Source: JABSOG01 sp041583135
GTDB taxonomy: Bacteria; Pseudomonadota; Gammaproteobacteria; Enterobacterales; Alteromonadaceae
Assembly: GCA_041583135.1 (NCBI GenBank)
Contig: JBFHGJ010000026.1
Location: 1 to 60,730, forward strand
Reading direction: 5' to 3'
DNA: 60,730 nucleotides
Positions 43,883 through 52,344 of this stretch are shown here, one piece after another. The notes beneath the pieces are model-generated. The model saw only the letters and a program-made list of their open reading frames with translations. It searched no databases and was not told the DNA's origin. Made by a program: the position numbers and the translations under genes. How positions within the stretch are numbered: the first letter of the stretch is position 1; each line of letters begins with the position of its first letter.

Positions 43883-44866
43883 ATGGGGCGTAAAAGTAAA
43901 CAACAATTAGAACAAAAAAACGTTGATAATGTCGTAATTGATGATGAATTGTGCGATGACAGTGAATTTACCATGTCAGAAGCCATTATCAGTGCCGATG
44001 ACGATGAGATCACCGGTAAAGAGGAAGTTCAAAAGACGCTGGATGCGACACAGATTTATTTAGGTGAAATCGGTTTCTCACCTTTGCTCAGTGCAGAAGA
44101 AGAAGTCTTTTATTCACGCAAGGCCTTAAAAGGCTGTGAAGATTCCCGCAAACGCATGATTGAAAGTAATCTGCGCCTTGTGGTCAAAATTGCCCGCCGT
44201 TACAACAACCGTGGTCTGGCGCTACTGGATTTGATCGAAGAAGGTAACTTAGGTCTTATTCGCGCCGTCGAGAAGTTCGATCCTGAAAGAGGTTTTCGCT
44301 TTTCTACCTATGCCACTTGGTGGATCCGTCAAACCATTGAACGGGCCATCATGAATCAAACCCGTACCATCCGTTTACCCATTCATGTTGTCAAAGAGCT
44401 TAATGTTTATTTGCGTACTGCCAGAGAGTTGGCACAAACGCTGGATCATGAGCCGACAGCAGAAGACATCGCAACCAAATTGGATAAACCGGTATCGGCC
44501 GTAAGCAAAATGCTTAGGCTCAACGAGCGTATCGGCTCGGTAGATACCCCAATCGGCGGCGAGTCGGATAAGGTGTTATTGGATGTACTGGCTGATGAAC
44601 GTGGTATGGGACCAGAGGTTAAAATGCAAGATGACGATATTAAAGAAAATATCGTCCACTGGTTGGAAGATTTGAATTCCAAGCAGCGTGAAGTCTTGGC
44701 ACGCCGCTTTGGTTTGCTCGGTTACGAGCCATCGACGCTGGAAGATGTCGGCAAAGAGATCGGTTTGACCCGCGAACGCGTGCGTCAAATTCAGGTTGAA
44801 GCCTTACGTCGCCTCAAAGAGGTTGTAACGCATCAAGGGTTAAATATCGAGTCTTTATTTCAATAG
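43883..44866 (+). CDS. rpoS: RNA polymerase sigma factor RpoS
   Basis: Sigma-38 for stationary phase and general stress. 327 residues with region 1.2 (DATQIYLGEIGFSPLLSAEE), region 2 (MIESNLRLVVKIARRYNNRG, FSTYATWWIRQTIERAIMNQ), region 3 and region 4 (TLEDVGKEIGLTRERVRQIQ). The sequence DATQIYLGEIG distinguishes it from RpoD. GGAGA precedes the ATG. It closes the surE-pcm-yqaA-nlpD cluster and is followed by a clear terminator. Confidence 0.98.
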   Translation: MGRKSKQQLEQKNVDNVVIDDELCDDSEFTMSEAIISADDDEITGKEEVQKTLDATQIYLGEIGFSPLLSAEEEVFYSRKALKGCEDSRKRMIESNLRLVVKIARRYNNRGLALLDLIEEGNLGLIRAVEKFDPERGFRFSTYATWWIRQTIERAIMNQTRTIRLPIHVVKELNVYLRTARELAQTLDHEPTAEDIATKLDKPVSAVSKMLRLNERIGSVDTPIGGESDKVLLDVLADERGMGPEVKMQDDDIKENIVHWLEDLNSKQREVLARRFGLLGYEPSTLEDVGKEIGLTRERVRQIQVEALRRLKEVVTHQGLNIESLFQ

Positions 44867-44890
44867 ACAACGTTTACAACACTTGCCTTT

Positions 44891-44913
44891 AAAACCGCCT
44901 TCGGGCGGTTTTT
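44891..44913 (+). terminator. rho-independent terminator of rpoS
   Basis: AAAACCGCC, TTCG tetraloop, GGCGGTTTT followed by T. It starts 24 bp after the rpoS stop. The next base begins the repeat element at 44914. Confidence 0.93.
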
Positions 44914-45142
44914 ATGTATAGGGATATACGGTCACTGAATTTGCTCCCGGCAAATTTCAGTGTTTCCTCCTTCCGTGGAGGTCATGCCTAGGTTGCCGAC
45001 ACGGATGTCGGTACTAAGACAGTGCAGGAGCACACTGTCGGTGTCGGCGACTTCATGGACGAAGGAGGTAGGGCGACGCAGGATGCCAAAGCCGAGAACT
45101 TTCCTAGGCGATGTATAGGGATATACGGTCACTGAATTTGCT
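44914..45142. repeat. palindrome-rich element bounded by 32-bp direct repeats
   Basis: Copies of an identical 32-bp sequence lie at 44914-44945 and 45111-45142 (start ATGTATAGGGATATACGG, end TGAATTTGCT). Each holds the palindrome GTATA-GGGA-TATAC. The 165 bp between contain nested inverted repeats: CCGACA-CGGA-TGTCGG, GACAGTG-N8-CACTGTC, GTTGCCGACAC with GTGTCGGCGAC (one mismatch), and CCTCCTTC with GAAGGAGG. The first repeat and the insert start also form ACTGAATTTG/CAAATTTCAGT. A 66-codon frame on the minus strand is probably accidental. It looks like a short non-autonomous or REP-like element dropped behind the rpoS terminator. Confidence 0.7.
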
Positions 45143-45185
45143 TGAACAGTCGCTGGCGATGTTTAAGGACTAATGTTACTGTAAT

Positions 45186-45200
45186 ATGCCATAATGGCAT
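45186..45200. promoter_or_regulatory. palindrome upstream of the diguanylate cyclase gene
   Basis: ATGCCATAATGGCAT is a perfect 6-3-6 dyad, 118 bp before the GTG start at 45319. It has the size of a repressor operator; the protein is unknown. Confidence 0.35.
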
Positions 45201-45318
45201 TGTTGGCGGCGCTTTTGCTTGAGGCCGACTAGCGTAGAATTTCGGCGGTAACAAGGCTTATTAAGACGACCTCCCTGCCGAATAGCCTTCAAACCTCAGA
45301 CCATAAATAGTAGGGCGT

Positions 45319-46167
45319 GTGAATAAACAACAAAAACAACTGCAAACCATCGTTGAGGTGGAAGACAGCCCACTATCGGTAAGAGAAATCGAATTGATCT
45401 GTGCCAGCGAGCAGGTAACCAATCGCTATTTGAGTCAGTTCGGCCCCTCCCTTTATGGGCGTATTTTACTAACATTGACCCATGAAACCTTTGATGAGTC
45501 ACTGGCGCAAAAGTTGTGGCAGGCTATCCTGTTACATCGTCAACAGATGAAGGACATGCTCGGCCGTGATGTCGGTATCAGTGTCGCGACGATGGATTAT
45601 ATGACCAATATTGCCGGCTTGCTGAAATGGCCAAAAATTATCGAACAAGATAAAAGCGATTATATCAGTCGGGCATCGACGACAGATGAACTGACCGGGC
45701 TTTATTTGCGCGATGTTTTTGATCTGATGCTGATGAAAGAGTTTGATGAAAGCCAGCGAAAAAGTCGCGAGCTGTGTTTGCTGATGTTGGATATTGATGA
45801 TTTCAAGCGGATCAACGACCAATATGGTCACGTCGTCGGTGATGAAGTGTTGATGAGAGTTGGACAATGTATCAATATGTCGGTTCGAGAAATGGATTTG
45901 GCGGCGCGTTACGGCGGAGAAGAACTGGCGGTGATCATGCCATCGACCAATCTCAAACAGGCCAATAAAATTGCGCAGCGTATCCGCAAGCGCATCGCCA
46001 AATTGAGCTTCGACGGTTTTAGTATTACCGTCAGCGGTGGCGTCGCACAATGTTGTGACAACGCCATTACCTTACCACAGCAGTTGATTGAAATGGCCGA
46101 TAAATTGCTGTATCAAGCCAAAGCACAAGGCAAAAATCAAATCTTACATCAACAAAAGCCAGCATAA
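45319..46167 (+). CDS. diguanylate cyclase (GGDEF), cytoplasmic
   Basis: A 282-residue soluble enzyme that makes c-di-GMP. The first 120 residues are helical without a recognised sensor domain; the GGDEF domain (about 125-280) has DIDDFKRINDQYGHVVGDEVL and the active-site signature RYGGEELAV. The inhibitory I-site REMD lies five residues before it, so feedback control is likely. The start is GTG with TAGGG just upstream. It stands alone between the repeat element and a convergent gene. Confidence 0.93.
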   Translation: MNKQQKQLQTIVEVEDSPLSVREIELICASEQVTNRYLSQFGPSLYGRILLTLTHETFDESLAQKLWQAILLHRQQMKDMLGRDVGISVATMDYMTNIAGLLKWPKIIEQDKSDYISRASTTDELTGLYLRDVFDLMLMKEFDESQRKSRELCLLMLDIDDFKRINDQYGHVVGDEVLMRVGQCINMSVREMDLAARYGGEELAVIMPSTNLKQANKIAQRIRKRIAKLSFDGFSITVSGGVAQCCDNAITLPQQLIEMADKLLYQAKAQGKNQILHQQKPA

Positions 46168-46174
46168 AGCTGGC
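46158..46174 (-). terminator. terminator of the GMC-hydrolase gene, inside a convergent 3' end
   Basis: GCCAGC and GCTGGC pair around ATAAA. On the minus strand TTTTGTT follows. It lies 27 bp past the end of the gene at 46201 and overlaps the stop codon of the diguanylate cyclase gene. Confidence 0.55.
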
Positions 46175-46200
46175 TCATTAAATAGTTGAAGCGCACTGCA

Positions 46201-49200
46201 CTAAGGTTTTGCCGTCTTATCTAAATGCGCCACCATGTGTGGGTAGACATCCTCAACCGCATTTTTGCCAAAGATACAGTCAATATGACCATAATCAGGG
46301 ATCACTACCCGTTGATATTGCTCTGGACCAAACATATCGACCAAGCGCTCAAAGGTCTTGAGGGTACTTTGCGGCAGGTAGCACTCGTTTTTCTCACCTG
46401 AGATAAACAAGATAGGCAGATTGAGCCTGTCCATATGGTTCATGTAAATATCATCACCATCGGCGCTAACCAACTTCTTATGTCTGACTATCTGAGCCAA
46501 ATGTTTGAGCGAACTGATATTGGCTTGACCAAAGAGCTCGTGAAGGTTGTTGTGTAGCAGCTCATTTAAGGTTTCATGACGATACAGCGAGCTGTACATA
46601 AAAGTGACCCGGTGACACACCGCGCTATCACACTGACCTTGGGCTTGGCCTAAGGCGTTTATTTCCACCGCCTTGTTGTAGAGTTTCTCAACCCAATTGG
46701 CCGTGGTATCTGTGTAGGCGGTCATTTCACCAAAGCCGAGTTTTTCTAAGATCCCCGGCACATGTAAACCGGTTTTCAACTCGGTCGATAAAGGCACTAC
46801 CGGATCGCAGGCGATTTGTGAGCAGACAATCGAGCGAATGCCCTCAAGACCGGCGAGCATCGACATAAAGAAGGCGGTCGCACCATAGCAATGCACCAAG
46901 GCTTGAACCGATGGTGCGCCGGTCACCTTTTTAATTAACGCAACGGCGGCCGGGAAGTCATATTTAGCCACTTCATCGGCATTGCTTTGCGCCTCGGCTG
47001 CCGGTAAATCAATACTCACCCTTAAATCTAGTGCCCAGACATCATATTGATGGGCGTACAGGTATTCGACCAGGTTGGTTGGTATGGTGTCGGTGCTGAA
47101 TATGCTCGACGCTACACCTAAGCCGTGTACCAACATGACCGGGCCCTTACTGCCACCGCGATAGCGGGTCAACTTCAAATTGACGCCGTCTTTGGTACTG
47201 AAGTTATACACCTCAGGTGCGTCTGTCCTTAGCGGCCTTTTTTTGCGAGGCGGCGCATCAGGGTTAAACAAAGGGTCTTCATAAAAGATCCCGCCGTAGT
47301 TTTGCCACAGACTACCGGCGAAATACTTGCCAAAGCGTGCGGTCGCTTTGAGTTTTTCTTCGATGGTTTTTGCACCGGTAACCTTCATCGTGGTCATTTG
47401 AATGGCGAAGTCACTGGGTTTGATGTGCATTACGCCCTTGGCAACGATATCGCCCGTATCGTCTTTGCCCTCATATATGGTGACATATAATGTTGAAGTG
47501 TCGTGCCATAAGGTCGTGATGTTGCTATCGGATACCTGCTTGTAGCCTTTAAAGTAATACGATTTACCCGACTCACATAAAAGCTGCATGTTGTAGTTCA
47601 TATGCTTGGTATCAGGCGTGTCCGGGTAACGTACAAATAGGTTGAATTCGCCATCGAGAATGGTCATCGCATCGCTTGAGAGACTCGGTGCGCTTAACGT
47701 GCCGTAAATACGGGCAGGGTGTTCCGGTGAGTTGATCAGCTCATCGAGATCGTCGGCGCTGACAGTTAAAGTAAATTTAATCGATGCATCTGCTTGTTTG
47801 CCCTTATCATAGGCTTGTTCAAAAGCGCTGAGGGCATCACTGGCGTCAAACTCACTGCTGATAAAACCGCGCATGGTTTCGGTAAATTCGATACCGAGTT
47901 TACTTTGTAGGAGCTGATCTGCTCTTGGTTTTGACGGCAGGGTGTAGCTGATGTGCCAGCCTCTATCTTCGGCCAGCAGGGCGCAGTTACGCTCGGCCAT
48001 TGCGGTGATGGTCAGCAGTGGGTTAACCGCCAACGACGTTGGAATAATGGCACCGTCACATACGTAGAGGTTGTCGTACACCGCTGTCCCTTGCGTTTGA
48101 CTGAACACCTGTCCTTTGTGATTGGTGACACCTTGTTCGGCATTTGCAGCACAAACGCAACCACCTAAAGGATGTACGGTAACCAGACTGGCATCAAACA
48201 GTTCGGTCCAAATAGGGTTTTTGACATACTCACCGCCCAATGCTTCGGTGGCTTTGTAAAGGTTGTCGTTGGCTATGTCAAAGTTCTGTTGCTCGCCTAA
48301 CCCCGGCCAATCGACCCTTAGGCGGTTATCGGCCAGAGACATCTCGCCTTCGCCGTCATCATGGCTCATGATGAGGTAGGTTTGGGTGTTGTCGATGGCA
48401 CCGGCATAAGGGCCTTTGATATAGCTTTGCCATTGACGGGTTTTTTCTTTCAGGGCATCTAAAAAGCCCTCATCGGTATCTTCGCCTATAGTGCCGGCTG
48501 CGACAGCAAAGGCGCTTGGTAACAACGGGCCAATTGCGCCGGGCAATGAGCCTTCCTCAATGACCATCCGGCTTTGCCAGTTATCACCGTAACGCATATC
48601 GATAATACTGGTTATACACGGCCCGACATCGGGCAATGCGCCCGGTGGGTGATCACCCCAACCGATGCCGTGGATTGGCTCATCGCTATTGTAGCTAAAG
48701 CCTAAAAAGTCTCCGTTGCCGGTGAAATTTTTGCCTAACTGGTTCGACAGAGTTAAGCCTTTTTGTTTAGAGCGCAGCAAGATCTCATTACTGCCCAAGG
48801 TGCCAGCGGCGACGATGACGATGTCGGCTTTAATGAACTGTGTGGGAGCATCAAATTTTTCTGAACCTTTACCGGCCACTTGATAGTGCACCAGCCAGCC
48901 ATCGTCACTCTGCTCGAGATACTTAACGGAGACTTCGCAATAGATCTCCGCGCCATGATTATGGGCGTCGGGAAGATAGTTCATCAGCGTGGTATTTTTG
49001 GCCTTGTAGTTACAGCCTGAAACGCAGTCGCCGCAGTTGTTACAGGGGTTTTGCTCAACGCCAACGTGATTGATACCATCTTCAAGGGTATCGAAGTTCA
49101 CATTGATGGGCACTTTATAGAAGTTATCAGCCTCGCCCATATGCTGGGCAGAGCGCCGGTGGGCTTCGGTTTTGGCAAGCGGCGGGTTGTCATTGGGGTA

Positions 49201-49644
49201 GGGGTTGGGCTTAAGCATTTCTCTTGCCCGGCGGTAGCCTTCATTGAGTAAGGTGTCTTTGTGCGCGCGAACCTCAGGTGGCCAGCGAGGATCGTCGAAA
49301 ACCTCAGGCTCAGGCTCTAGGGCAACATTGGCGTTGATCAAAGAAGTACCGCCCAAGCCGCAACCGACAACTACGTTTTGTTGCTTATTGACATGAATGT
49401 TGTAAAGCCCGGTCGCCTTGCCAATTTTGCCTTTTGCCGTGTCGAACTGCATTTGCTCTAAGGCTTCTGCTGGCGTATTGGGAAACTCGCCCGGTAATAT
49501 CTCTTTGCCGCGTTCTAGTAGGCAAACCTTGCGACCGGCTCTGGCCATACGTGATGCGCTGACGCCGCCGCCGTATCCTGAGCCGATGACCACAACTTCG
49601 TAATGCGCTTGTAAAAACTCAAGCGATGAGGAGATCCTATTCAT
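46201..49644 (-). CDS. GMC-type oxidoreductase fused to an alpha/beta hydrolase
   Basis: An 1147-residue fusion. Residues 1-575 are an FAD-dependent GMC/cholesterol-oxidase-like domain: VVIGSGYGGGVSASRMA at 19-35, VVVGCGLGGTSLINANVALE, and a Cys-rich CNNCGDCVSGC near 200 resembling an Fe-S site; VHPLGGCVCA and the NPLLTITAMAER end are conserved. About 585-790 is an uncharacterised middle domain. The C-terminal ~320 residues form an alpha/beta hydrolase (VMLVHGLGVASS, then VHCYGA near 918, and PDYGHIDC). The nucleophile elbow has Cys where Ser is usual. The start at 49644 has AAAGGG at good spacing. Such proteins may act on sterols or other hydrophobic alcohols; the substrate is unknown. Confidence 0.85.
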   Translation of the reverse strand: MNRISSSLEFLQAHYEVVVIGSGYGGGVSASRMARAGRKVCLLERGKEILPGEFPNTPAEALEQMQFDTAKGKIGKATGLYNIHVNKQQNVVVGCGLGGTSLINANVALEPEPEVFDDPRWPPEVRAHKDTLLNEGYRRAREMLKPNPYPNDNPPLAKTEAHRRSAQHMGEADNFYKVPINVNFDTLEDGINHVGVEQNPCNNCGDCVSGCNYKAKNTTLMNYLPDAHNHGAEIYCEVSVKYLEQSDDGWLVHYQVAGKGSEKFDAPTQFIKADIVIVAAGTLGSNEILLRSKQKGLTLSNQLGKNFTGNGDFLGFSYNSDEPIHGIGWGDHPPGALPDVGPCITSIIDMRYGDNWQSRMVIEEGSLPGAIGPLLPSAFAVAAGTIGEDTDEGFLDALKEKTRQWQSYIKGPYAGAIDNTQTYLIMSHDDGEGEMSLADNRLRVDWPGLGEQQNFDIANDNLYKATEALGGEYVKNPIWTELFDASLVTVHPLGGCVCAANAEQGVTNHKGQVFSQTQGTAVYDNLYVCDGAIIPTSLAVNPLLTITAMAERNCALLAEDRGWHISYTLPSKPRADQLLQSKLGIEFTETMRGFISSEFDASDALSAFEQAYDKGKQADASIKFTLTVSADDLDELINSPEHPARIYGTLSAPSLSSDAMTILDGEFNLFVRYPDTPDTKHMNYNMQLLCESGKSYYFKGYKQVSDSNITTLWHDTSTLYVTIYEGKDDTGDIVAKGVMHIKPSDFAIQMTTMKVTGAKTIEEKLKATARFGKYFAGSLWQNYGGIFYEDPLFNPDAPPRKKRPLRTDAPEVYNFSTKDGVNLKLTRYRGGSKGPVMLVHGLGVASSIFSTDTIPTNLVEYLYAHQYDVWALDLRVSIDLPAAEAQSNADEVAKYDFPAAVALIKKVTGAPSVQALVHCYGATAFFMSMLAGLEGIRSIVCSQIACDPVVPLSTELKTGLHVPGILEKLGFGEMTAYTDTTANWVEKLYNKAVEINALGQAQGQCDSAVCHRVTFMYSSLYRHETLNELLHNNLHELFGQANISSLKHLAQIVRHKKLVSADGDDIYMNHMDRLNLPILFISGEKNECYLPQSTLKTFERLVDMFGPEQYQRVVIPDYGHIDCIFGKNAVEDVYPHMVAHLDKTAKP

Positions 49645-49819
49645 AAAAACCCTTTTATTCTTCTTTGCCAAGATATCATTGTCCATCATCAGTTATAGAA
49701 GCGTTCGATGGCAAACTCAACCCTAAGGGACAAATTGGATGAATTAATCTGTTTTTTGCCAAGGGACACACGGCGCACTACTATCTATAAATGACGTGTA
49801 TTTAAATTGTCATCAGCTT

Positions 49820-51367
49820 ATGCTCAACTCCTTACGCCAACAATTTGGCAGTTGCAAAATATTCGGCTTACTGGCGATAGGTTTGCCGCTAAACTGTTGG
49901 GCGCAAAACAGCCAAGCAGTGAGCGAGCGGTCTGTGTTGCTGGTAGGCGCTTTATTGTTGGTCATTGCGATTTTTATCGGCAAAGTGACTTGGTCCAAAC
50001 AGCGCTTGCAGCATATGCGGGCAACGCAGATACCGGCTAGGGCTGACGGTAGTGTCTATGTCGATGTTTCGTTGGTGTTGGCTTGTGCACAAGATATTTA
50101 TGCACCGCTGTTTGACAGCCGCAAACAACAGCTGACATTTACTCCCGATTTCAATCCCCTTATCGTCTTTGCCTGTGAAGATGCAGTGGAGTTATTGATA
50201 AACCACGTTTTAGAGCAGGCATTTTTATTTCATCTACAGCCCAATACCTGGCAATTGAGTGCGCGTAAGCATGGTGAAAACTTGCTTATTGTCGTTGATA
50301 CGTCCGAGCCGAGTATCGCTGAGGCTTTTTGTTTAGAGCTTAATCATCAAAATGAATTCAACACCCTGTTGGCAGAGTTAAAAGGGCGCTGCTTTGAGTT
50401 TGACAATCAGGTTATCATTGCGCTTTGGGCATCAACAGAACAAGTGCAGCGACGCGATTGTGCCGTGGTCAATGAGGTGATGCTGGAACTTGCCGCCAAT
50501 GCCTTACTTGAGACTGAGCAACATGCCAGCCAAGATACCGTTACGTCATTTCAAGTCGATGGGACGCAAACCAGACTCATTTTGCTCGCAGCCGATAGTG
50601 CAGTCACCATAGAAGCTGTCGGTCATCACTTGGCTGAACACTATCAATTGGCGACTGCTAAGACCCCTGCTGAGTTGGCGACCTGCGCGTTGGCGCAAAT
50701 TCCCGATGTGATTGTGGTGTGTCAACATTGGCTTCATGCCCATGGGCTGTGGCCGATAGAGCAGCTTCACCAAGAGGTACTGACCAGCCATATTCCAATT
50801 CTGCTGCTAGCCCAGACAGGCAATGATTATGGTGAGCACACCGTCGATTGCGTGCTCGACCGTCAATGCTGCGCTCAGCTGACTGCACACTTAGAAGGCT
50901 TGATGAGCCAGATGAAGCAAGCGTGTGAGCAGTGGCAAAAATGGCTGTGCGAACCGCATTTTGAATGGACAGATGAGCCGCAAGTGACGACACAACAGAC
51001 ACCGCCATCAGCAAAAACGTTGCAACACAGTCACGCCGATTTTCTCCAGCGAATCGATAAGGTCTTATCGGCGCACATCAGCGACAGCCGCTTTGATGTG
51101 GCGCAATTGGCCAGTTTGATGCATTCGAGTAAAAGGCAACTTAACCGAAAAATGAAAGGCTTGTTGGGGATGACGCCGGGAGAGGCGATTCGCCATTATC
51201 GCTTGAAGAAGGCGGCCCTGCGGCTTAAAGAGGGCGAGGCGCCAAGTGTGGTGACCTATGATGTTGGGTTTACATCACACGCCTACTTTAGCGCCTGTTT
51301 TAAAGCCCGTTTCGGTTGCTCGCCAAGTGCTTATGGCAGTCAACCGAAGTCAGATCAGAAAGCATAA
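49820..51367 (+). CDS. degenerate hybrid two-component protein with AraC HTH
   Basis: A 515-residue membrane regulator. Signal-like start (LLAIGLPLNCWAQ), a membrane helix near residues 38-58 (VLLVGALLLVIAIFIG), a HATPase-like region (about 95-205; ELLINHVLEQAFLF, LLIVVDTSEPSI) without a usable phospho-His or G boxes, a pseudo-receiver (about 255-370) and an intact AraC-type HTH (about 415-510; FDVAQLASLMHSSKRQLNRK, VVTYDVGFTSHAYFSACFKA). In the receiver the Asp position is Cys301 (DVIVVCQHW) and the Lys position is lost, while SHIPILLL is kept. No propeller sensor remains. The start at 49820 is chosen for the signal peptide. It is divergent from the GMC-hydrolase gene and may control it. Confidence 0.8.
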   Translation: MLNSLRQQFGSCKIFGLLAIGLPLNCWAQNSQAVSERSVLLVGALLLVIAIFIGKVTWSKQRLQHMRATQIPARADGSVYVDVSLVLACAQDIYAPLFDSRKQQLTFTPDFNPLIVFACEDAVELLINHVLEQAFLFHLQPNTWQLSARKHGENLLIVVDTSEPSIAEAFCLELNHQNEFNTLLAELKGRCFEFDNQVIIALWASTEQVQRRDCAVVNEVMLELAANALLETEQHASQDTVTSFQVDGTQTRLILLAADSAVTIEAVGHHLAEHYQLATAKTPAELATCALAQIPDVIVVCQHWLHAHGLWPIEQLHQEVLTSHIPILLLAQTGNDYGEHTVDCVLDRQCCAQLTAHLEGLMSQMKQACEQWQKWLCEPHFEWTDEPQVTTQQTPPSAKTLQHSHADFLQRIDKVLSAHISDSRFDVAQLASLMHSSKRQLNRKMKGLLGMTPGEAIRHYRLKKAALRLKEGEAPSVVTYDVGFTSHAYFSACFKARFGCSPSAYGSQPKSDQKA

Positions 51368-52086
51368 ACCAAGGTTACTGAGGTTTCAGTATCGGTTTTT
51401 TTGGTACCCGGCTGAACTTCAGTGTTGTTTAATACGGTGTAGGCCAGTTTCATCTTTAATGAACCATTAATGCTGACTGCCAAAGCCGACTCTGAGCGGG
51501 TCTTGGTGTTTTTCTCGTCATTGAGGCCCTGTTCAATGGTGAGCTTTTGACTGAAATTGGCATTTTGACTGACTTTCCACTTCAGCAATCCCGACATATT
51601 CACAATCGCCGAATTATCACTGATGCCCGTCGCGTTGTGCTCATAAAAAGCGTAACCCGGGCCGATATCCGCGCTTAGGACAATATCTTGTGTTTTATAC
51701 AGGCGTTTACCATAACCGATATTCACCTTGTTGTAGTTATCGTATACCCCATACTCGTCTTCTTCACGGGAAGCACCGACAGTCAGATAAGCGGTTTTAT
51801 CTTGCAGCTTGTAATTGCCTTTGGCGGTCAACAGCCATTTGTTGGCCGATTCCACTTCGTTGTCTTTTTTACGCAACGCATCGAAATTATAGGCGGTTGC
51901 CCAACTTTCCAAGTCTTGATTGAATTCAAGGCGGGTTTTCAGTGACTGAGTGTCAGAGTTACCAGAGGTAACGTTAAAGCCCAGCTCGGCGGCGGCAGAC
52001 CAGTTACGTTTGTCTGCGTCGGCCTCATCGGCAGCTACAGGTTGACAGATAACGGCGAGAGCTGTAAACAGGGCCAATTTTTTCAT
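51355..52086 (-). CDS. DUF481 outer-membrane beta-barrel protein
   Basis: A 243-residue exported protein with signal peptide (LALFTALAVICQPVAA) and a DUF481 barrel: WSAAAELGFNVTSGNSDTQS, alternating hydrophobic strands and the C-terminal TLVYAF with terminal Phe for outer-membrane insertion. Members such as YdiY are called salt-induced outer-membrane proteins, but the function is not established. Its 3' end overlaps that of the AraC-type gene by 13 bp on the opposite strand. Confidence 0.9.
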   Translation of the reverse strand: MKKLALFTALAVICQPVAADEADADKRNWSAAAELGFNVTSGNSDTQSLKTRLEFNQDLESWATAYNFDALRKKDNEVESANKWLLTAKGNYKLQDKTAYLTVGASREEDEYGVYDNYNKVNIGYGKRLYKTQDIVLSADIGPGYAFYEHNATGISDNSAIVNMSGLLKWKVSQNANFSQKLTIEQGLNDEKNTKTRSESALAVSINGSLKMKLAYTVLNNTEVQPGTKKTDTETSVTLVYAF

Positions 52087-52344
52087 GGAAGATGTGATCC
52101 TCTGAGTTTAGAAGGTAAAACATAGGCAGTGTCGTTGCGCGCTATGGTAGTCACAACCATAGGGGATGTCTATAGCTGTAGACAATTATTTGCCGCACAA
52201 AGACAAATAAACATTGGGTTTACTCGATTGCAAAAGCTTTTTTACGATTTTTACGGCCAATGGCGGCGAACAGCGGAGACTTTAGTGTAAATTCCTGCTA
52301 GGATTTTTGCGCAAATATAATGAACCAGCCCAATTGAGGTAATA

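Noticed and set aside
43883..44866. Reading rpoS as rpoD
   Set aside because: Length of 327 aa, the DATQIYLGEIG block and the nlpD neighbour all indicate RpoS.
44932..45132. 66-codon minus-strand ORF in the repeat element
   Set aside because: It spans both direct repeats and the palindromes, has no ribosome-binding site, and its sequence follows from the element structure.
46201..49644. Frameshifted or misassembled pair of genes
   Set aside because: The frame is continuous, all domain motifs are ordered and the linker is a coherent domain, so a true fusion is more likely.
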